Of a DNA stretch of 64,000 nt, positions 57,999 through 64,000 are shown one piece after another. How positions within the stretch are numbered: position 1 is the stretch's first letter; every line of letters starts with the position of its first letter. The DNA comes from Prosopocoilus inquinatus (taxonomy: Eukaryota; Arthropoda; Insecta; Coleoptera; Lucanidae): positions 67,952,212 to 68,016,211 of the forward strand of contig CM069870.1 in NCBI GenBank assembly GCA_036172665.1, written 5' to 3'. Below the pieces are notes generated by a model, which did not search any database, had not been told where the DNA came from, and saw only the letters and a list, made by a program, of their open reading frames with translations. The position numbers were made by a program, and so were the translations under genes.

Positions 57999-60947
57999 TC
58001 ATTTTTTCTTTTTACCTTTACCCTTGCCCTTTTTTTCTTTCTTGCCTTTCTTCCCCTTCTTCCCCTTCTTTTCCGCCGGTTTCACCCAATTCTCAAAAAT
58101 CCCCATGAACAGCTCGTCCGTGGCCGCGTCCTTGAGCGGGAACATAAACCGCCTGTTCTCCTCGAGCCTCCTCCTTTCCGCCTCCAACTCTTCCTGAAGC
58201 CTCCTCTGCCTTTCCAGCTCGGCCTTCTCCTCTTTGGTTAGCTTCTTCGGTTTCTTCTTTTTGCTCTTCTTGCTCGATTTCTTACTCTTCTTCCCCTTCT
58301 TGCTCTTCTTCTTGCCTTTGCCCTTGGATTTCTTACTCTTCTTCTTTTTCTTTTTCTTTTTCTTCTTTTTCTTCTTCTTAGGTTTCTTTTTCTTTTTCTT
58401 CTTCGGTGGTTTTGGTTTCTGCAGTTCTTCCTTGTTGGCCTTGGGGACCTTCCACTCGGCGTTGAGGGCCTGAGTGATCGTGTCGGGCGTCGCAAGCGTC
58501 GCCAATTTGATGAGCGTGAAATGGAAGCTTTGGTAGAAGCTGAAAGTTTGAGAAAAGTAAAGAATGCGCAAGGCGACAGTTTTGGACTTACTATTCGAAA
58601 ACTAGGTCGATGATTGCGCATAGCACCCCCATGCTTATCAACCTCCTGTTGTCCTGCCTGAAATCTTCGTTTTCGACTTCTGGAATTAGATCGTTGAAGT
58701 CCCCGTCTGCGCAAAAATCCTCGCTCTTTACCTTAACGGGACCAACTTGCTCCGCGTTTTCTCCGACGGGCACCCAACCCTTCTCGGAGTCATCCATGTC
58801 TCTCAACCTCTGCTCCCACAGCTCATATTGCGCTAGCTTTTCCAGAATCTGCGAGTCGGTGAGTTCCAACGAGTTCTGGTCTTGGTCGTTCGAGACTTTC
58901 CTCGAACCAGTTTGGTCCTCCCAGTTTGTCCTTATTTGGAGCGACGCTCGCTTTTGCTTTTGATCTTGATCGGCAGAGGCCTTCTTCAATCTGCCGGAAT
59001 CATTTTGCACGGTCGCTTGCGTCTCATCCCCGTCCTTCTTCTCGTCGCAAGTTTCCCTCGGAGGGACCCTTTCCAAGTAATTAAAATCTAGATTTGGATT
59101 TTGAGTTGACCTTCAGCATAATGCAGATCGGACTTACCAGTTACGTAAGACGACTTTTCTGAAAGCGTAAACAATCGTTAAGAAAAAAGGACTGCCTTTG
59201 GTGTTGTCGTTTCGTCTTGTTACCTGAAGATTCCTCTTCACCTTCGTCTTCGCCTTCGCCTTCGTCTTCGCCTTCATCTTCGTCTGCGTCGGACTTGGAA
59301 GACGAGGAGGATGATATCGGTTCTTCCAAAAGGATTTTCCGCTCGTGTTCTTCAGGAAGAGGTAAAAATCGCGGCGGAATTTCTGGATCCGGCTGGTAAA
59401 ATTGCTTGTAATCCTTGTATTGGACTGGTTCGAAAACTTCTTCTTCTTCTTCTTCGGCCATCTGGATTGACGAAGAGTTCCGCTCTGCGTCGTCACCTTC
59501 TGATTTGGCGGATATTGTGAATGTGGTTGTATCACCCAGCGATTCATTGGACGTTGAAGAATCTACAAGAAAAAGGGGCAGGCATGAGATGCTAGAAACC
59601 ACGTGCCGCCGCCGCCGCCGTCCGAAATTGGTGCTTACCAGAACTGTCATCGCCAAGACCTTTACCGACGACGTATTCTTTAGTTTGGCCATCGAATTGC
59701 ATTTCTATGACGTTTTCCGATTTGAAAGTCGAAACGGATATGGTCGAAAGTGACGAGGATTCATCCGTGTCCTCTTCGCTCGTCTCATCTTCATCACCTT
59801 CTTCCACCTCCAAAACCAATGTGAACAAGTTTTGTGGAAGAGGAACGTCAGCAACGACACCCTCGGTTATCACATCGCCCGCCAATAGGATTGCCTCCTT
59901 GAAGATGGTAAACAACGTCTTCCTGGAGTACCTCAACTTGGGATCTGCAATGAAAATGATTTCCAACAAATTATGGCATTTTCGATTGATTGTTCAAGTA
60001 CACTCTCAGAGTATCTCCATTTTGTTTTAAGAGGATGAAAATACTCTTAGGCCCAATAATGACGGTTTAACTTTGAGCCGAAGTTCACAACAGTTGTTGA
60101 AATAATCGTTACTAAGGCCCAGTTTTACAATGATGGTTTAACTTTGAGCCGAAGCTTAAATCCTTCACGACAATTGTTGAAATAATCGTTGCTAAGGCCC
60201 AGTTTTACAATGACGGTTTAACTTTGAGCCGAAGCTTAAATCCTTCACAACAATTGTTTGAAATAATCGTTGCTAAGGGTTTAAACCTCAGCTCAAAGTT
60301 GAACTGCAATTGTAAAACTCGACCTAAGGGTTTAAACCTCAGCTCAAAGTTGAACCCCATTTATAAAACTGGACCTAAAAGTGGTTACTCCAAAACGTCA
60401 TTCCTTATCGCATTGACGCGACAGAAACTGTTGTCAGCAAATGATTTCGATTTAGGAAAAAAATGTGGAGGAGAGAGGTCCTACCGGCCATGACCTTGAA
60501 GAAATACAGCACCCATTCCATCACGATCTTCTGCTCTTTGTCGCGCAAGTTATACTCGTCTTGAGTCTTCCACAGGCAATCGGTGAGCATGTCCAGGAAC
60601 CAGAATTGTAAGTAGTCGAAGGCGAAGTTGCGGCAGCCCAGGAACTCCCCCAGGATTTCGATGCACTTCTTTACCCCCACTTCTTTGACGTACGGGAGCT
60701 GGAAGGATGTTAGGGACGGAAACTCGTTGGGGATTCGACTGGGGGCGCTGATGACGTCGGTGACGTACGCCGGGGTAGGCGGGGGGACCGTGGGCGACTG
60801 CTCCTCATCGTCCCCTAAGTTCGACCAGAAATAGATGGGAACCTCTGAGAGGGGTTTGGGCGGAGGTTCTTCGTACGGTTCGTCGGGGGTTGGGGGGACG
60901 GCGGTTTTGGTTTTTGACTTTTTCCCTTTCTTTTTTCGCGTTGACAT
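57999..60947 (-). CDS. Six-exon gene for a 721-residue acidic and Lys-rich protein
   Basis: Model (minus): 60947-60485, 59944-59639, 59562-59224, 59158-59138, 59087-58592, 58539-57999. All introns are GT-AG (540, 76, 65, 50 and 52 nt). Phases chain exactly and the sum is 722 codons including TGA. Residues 1-16 are basic (MSTRKKKGKKSK..), 17-33 Pro-rich. About 36-200 look helical and globular (VPIYFWSNLGDDEE.., LQFWFLDMLTDCLW, RYSRKTLFTIFKEA). 200-376 are very acidic with Glu/Asp/Ser runs. 376-541 are polar with a possible coil near ILEKLAQYELWEQRL. 542-580 again seem folded. About 583-640 are lysine-rich, 641-668 are a charged coil, and the tail is GK-rich. The helical part faintly recalls ciliary proteins such as CFAP119, but not enough to name it. 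Function unknown. Confidence 0.85.
60046..60378. repeat. Cluster of MITE ends inside intron 1
   Basis: TAAGGCCCAGTTTTACAATGA..GGTTTAACTTTGAGCCGAAG occurs three times direct (about 60050, 60113, 60196). Its complement (TTTAAACCTCAGCTCAAAGTTGAA..TAAAACT.GACCTAA) occurs twice (60277-60327, 60328-60377). Together they form a fold-back cluster of GGYCC-type MITE ends with ACAATTGTTGAAATAATCGTT between copies. Confidence 0.8.
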
Positions 60948-61500
60948 TGTGACAAATTTAAAACGACATTTTAGAATGTATTTTTGAGTGACGTTGATGG
61001 CTTTGGTATTACCCCCACAGAGGGGGTAAGAGTCGCAACTTGGCAAGGTTGGTAGAACTGATATTGCACAATTCGGCTCTACCAAAATTGCAACCTAGTT
61101 CTAGCCAAGTTGGCGCTGTTGATAAAAAGTCATAACGAATTATGACACGCAGCCCACATACAGATTTTGGGATTTTTTTAATTTGGGGGAGCTCAGGGGT
61201 GGAAAAGTGGGTGTTCGATTGGGGGCACCGTTGATGTCGGTAGAGGGTATTGGGCGACTGCTTCACCCCCGTTCTCCTCCACTTTCGACCAGAAATAGAT
61301 CGGAACATTGATGACTTTGGGTATTACTAGCTTCTAGAGTTATGTACAGAGGGAGCTGCAGTCGCATCCCAACAAGGTTGGTAGAATTTATTTTGCACTG
61401 TCCAGCTTTACCTGGAACTTGCAACTTGGTCCAAGACAGGTTGGCACTATTGACAAAAATATCAAAATGAATTATGATGAGTCAGATTTTGGGACTTTTA
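60735..61500 (-). repeat. Partial tandem duplication of the gene's 5' end
   Basis: Segment 60735-61190 (part of exon 1 plus upstream DNA) resembles 61205-61500. Shared words include TCGACCAGAAATAGAT.GGAAC, ATTCGA.TGGGGGC.C.GATG.CGGT, GGGCGACTGCT, GCAA.CAAGGTTGGTAGAA and AATTATGA. The outer copy lacks about 140 bp that include the start codon and N-terminal codons. Confidence 0.75.
61205..61312 (-). pseudogene. Exon-1 fragment, duplicated
   Basis: On the minus strand this can be read PIYFWSKVEENG.., matching PIYFWSNLGDDE of exon 1 of the six-exon gene, then ..VPPIEHP. It has no start codon or basic N-terminus and soon meets a stop. It lies about 260 bp upstream of the real start codon and could affect the promoter. 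Confidence 0.7.
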
Positions 61501-64000
61501 ACAACAATTAATTAATTTTTAAATAAAAAATAATATTAAAGCAATTATTGATAGCGGTAAAATAAAAATAAATACCATAACTGAAATAAAATCATTAAAG
61601 TGGCAGCGATCAGCGTTAGAGTAAAATAAAATTAATTAAAAATTGAGAGAAAATATCAAAAGGAATAAACTCTCTGATCGCAATTAATTTTATTATATTT
61701 ATCGTTCTACGTTTGTTATTAGCTTATTAATTGCTACGGCCTTAAAAAATAAAAGTGTTTCCTCAGATAATTCTTTTCACGAATGCGAACTTTCACTTAA
61801 GTTTTAAGATAAATAAAACAACTTCACTAATTCACTTTAAACCTTCAATTTATTCTACTCTTGTCTGCAATTATAAAGATAATTGTTTTCCTTTTTTAAT
61901 GAGAATAAATTAAATGAAAAAATTAAACAGTGACTAAAACACCCACCCCGAAGAAACATTATTTAGAAAAAGCTGATTGAAACACAAATTTGCGCACATT
62001 GTATCATTATAAAAAAGAAAGACAGAAATTATAAATAAGTAGAGACCGTATGTTTTCCTAAATTTTAAATTGTTTATTGTTTTAACCGTTGAGGTAAACC
62101 TTTGCGTTTTAAGACAAATGAATCGGAAAAAATCAAAGAGTATGTTAAGTTGCAAGACAGACTAAACAAGAAAGTGTTACGAATTAAAAGTAACGAGGAA
62201 AATATGATTCGGTTTTAGTATTCCATTTTTTCTAATTAATAACGACCGGCTAACCTGTAACGTATACCCCTTCTTGCTTTATTTGTCCGCAGAACTGCAT
62301 ATATTATGGGTACGATGCAGTGCATAATTTACGGAGAGTAATAATAAGAGAGTTAACTATGCCATTTAATTTAAATTATTCCTTAATTTCGCATCGCAAT
62401 AAAGTCCAGCATTTGGATCAGTACCGATACTTCCGTTTATTATATTTTAACATTGATGTTATATTATTTGGCTTTTGCCGAGTCACATAATTTGATTGTA
62501 ATGCTTCAATTAATAGGAACTTCTAAGTCAATTGTGTTGCATTATTGTCAAAACCTATGCTGAACGCACGAGTATAGGAAAATTTCCTTGGGGTACAAGA
62601 ATAGCAAACGCAAGCCGTTGGGGACTTTGGGAACTGCTTCACAGTATAACCTTCAGCTGGAGTAATTTCCACGGGGCCCTTAGTCTTATATCATAGAACA
62701 TAGAAGCTTTAAATGGTAGCATCTGGATTACTAAATTATCGCCACTGTCCTTCTGTTCTTTTCAGAATAGCATGGAACAGTTTGGGTTTAAACCAATTGG
62801 GACAGAATCCTACTATTACAGAGTGAGCAAAAGTAACAGCGTTTTCGAGTCACTGCTCTAAAGTTCAGAAAAGTTGGCAACCTTGTGCTTGTTTTACATA
62901 TCTGAGTACTCCGAGTTATCGTTGGCATCCCTGTACGCGATTTGCAACGTATTTACGTGACTTCCGCGTTTGTGTCCACATAAAGAGAATTTCTTTAAAC
63001 CTTGACTCTGATTGGTTATTGCTGAAGGCACAAATTTCCACCCCACACGTGCGAGTCGAACGGTAGGCATATATCTGCTTGGTGGCTTTGAAAACATGTT
63101 AAAATACTATAATTTGGTTTTTCTTTGGGGATTAGAAAAATTTAAGAAAATTCCGCCACTTATCAGCAATGTAGAATTCAAGCATGTAGCGAGCTTTAAA
63201 TGAGTCAAAGACATTTTTGAATAATAAATTATTGCTGCCACCAGGTATTTTTTTTATCTGAATAATTAACAACTCTTTTCTACTCTTTCGAAGTCTTTCG
63301 TAGGTTCTTGGCTCCGAAACTGTACAAATAAATAAAACCGCTCGTGTGCTACAATGGATTTATTAAGTACTAATTTAAATTGATAAAAACCAAAAAATAA
63401 ACAAGTACAAAAGAAAAGAAATATCAAAGAACTTATACTTAGTGTAAGGAAATTTTGAAAAAGTAAATGTTACATGACATGTAAGATAACAAATAATATA
63501 TCTTATGTAGCACTGAGGAATAAAGATCTTGGGGATGTTTCGATTGATTTTTGGACTTCGGGCTGATTTCCTCCGTGTGTCACTCATGATTCGCTGAAGG
63601 GATTTTCTAGGGAGTTATGGCAAAAATAACGGCATCATTGAACGGTTAGGTGGATAACCTTTTCGAGACTCTCGGTAGAGATTCTCGTTCGATACTCCCG
63701 GTGGATACATTCGGTGGATATTACTTTACTTTTTCATTCGCTTACGCCGCCGAGCCTGAACGCTTATCTTAAGAACGTCCACCTCTCTCGCTTATCTTAC
63801 AGGCGTTACAAAGCTTGCCTAAATCAGGGGGCAGGCAATTTTAACAAGCTTTCAATATTAATTTGGCACGGTAGGAAAGAAGGCGACGGTTTTCAGCGAG
63901 TAAAGTAATCAGAAACTATTATTTTTATGACTACAGTATTTCCTGTCCAGCTCATTTTCTCTGAGAAAGTTTATATTAAAATAAAACAGGTTAAATTCCA
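61501..64000. other. No gene seen
   Basis: AT-rich up to about 62500, then mixed. 62880-63080 and 63590-63900 are somewhat richer in GC, but short frames there lack motifs and splice chaining. Confidence 0.35.

Noticed and set aside
58234..58714. Plus-strand Phe-rich frame and a second minus-strand Arg-rich frame over the lysine-rich exon
   Set aside because: Shadow translations of the AAG/AAA-rich last exon; the chosen frame chains exactly with five upstream exons.
1..64000. CRISPR arrays, operons, rRNA or tRNA genes
   Set aside because: No regularly spaced identical repeats with unique spacers, no rRNA blocks and no cloverleaf with GGTTC-type arm were seen; the DNA is eukaryotic.

Overview
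This window looks like AT-rich nuclear DNA of an insect. Its introns are 50-76 nt (one is 540 nt) with GT-AG borders. One exon carries the first membrane segment of a K2P potassium channel, one promoter is of insect TATA/initiator type, and most of the rest is transposon and satellite sequence of arthropod kinds. I cannot name the species. The many elements ending in TACAGGGTG recall beetle repeats, but that is only an impression.

Layout. 1-12 kb: T-rich and A-rich degenerate satellites, then two non-autonomous hAT-like elements (3798-6923; 8001-11982, the latter with a perfect 8-bp target duplication). Each carries a large fold-back (long inverted repeat) element inside it. 12.4-17 kb: two more fold-backs, one holding a broken CR1/Jockey-type retrotransposon and one holding a Penelope-like GIY-YIG endonuclease remnant with a decayed hammerhead ribozyme. 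17-24.7 kb: a small fold-back, a two-unit satellite block (20.6-23.0 kb) and MITEs. 24.7-32 kb: mostly featureless AT-rich DNA with one intact-looking hammerhead ribozyme (26.2 kb) and a fold-back. 32-38 kb: a possible third hAT-like element holding an ordered satellite, a dead Tc1/mariner element and a fold-back with a transposase remnant in its centre. The Tc1 element is itself interrupted by a 325-bp ribozyme-bearing insertion. 40.5-41.4 kb: an 832-bp, almost perfect palindrome with two head-to-head hammerhead ribozymes and a 12-bp target duplication. 42-44 kb: MITE cluster.

Host genes. Only three pieces of host gene are supported: the first coding exon of a K2P channel (44559-45012, minus strand); a core promoter with CRE, E-box, TATA box and initiator leading to a very short first coding exon (53974-54089, plus strand); and a complete six-exon minus-strand gene (57999-60947) encoding a 721-residue acidic/lysine-rich protein, with a 21-nt microexon. 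The 5' part of that last gene has been partly duplicated just upstream.

45.7-51.2 kb is a giant fold-back. Its left arm was invaded by a second retrotransposon, while its right arm keeps the empty site.

The most unusual theme is a set of hammerhead-ribozyme motifs of two sequence families. They are linked to Penelope-like/retrozyme-type elements, and at two sites they sit in palindromic insertions with clear target duplications.
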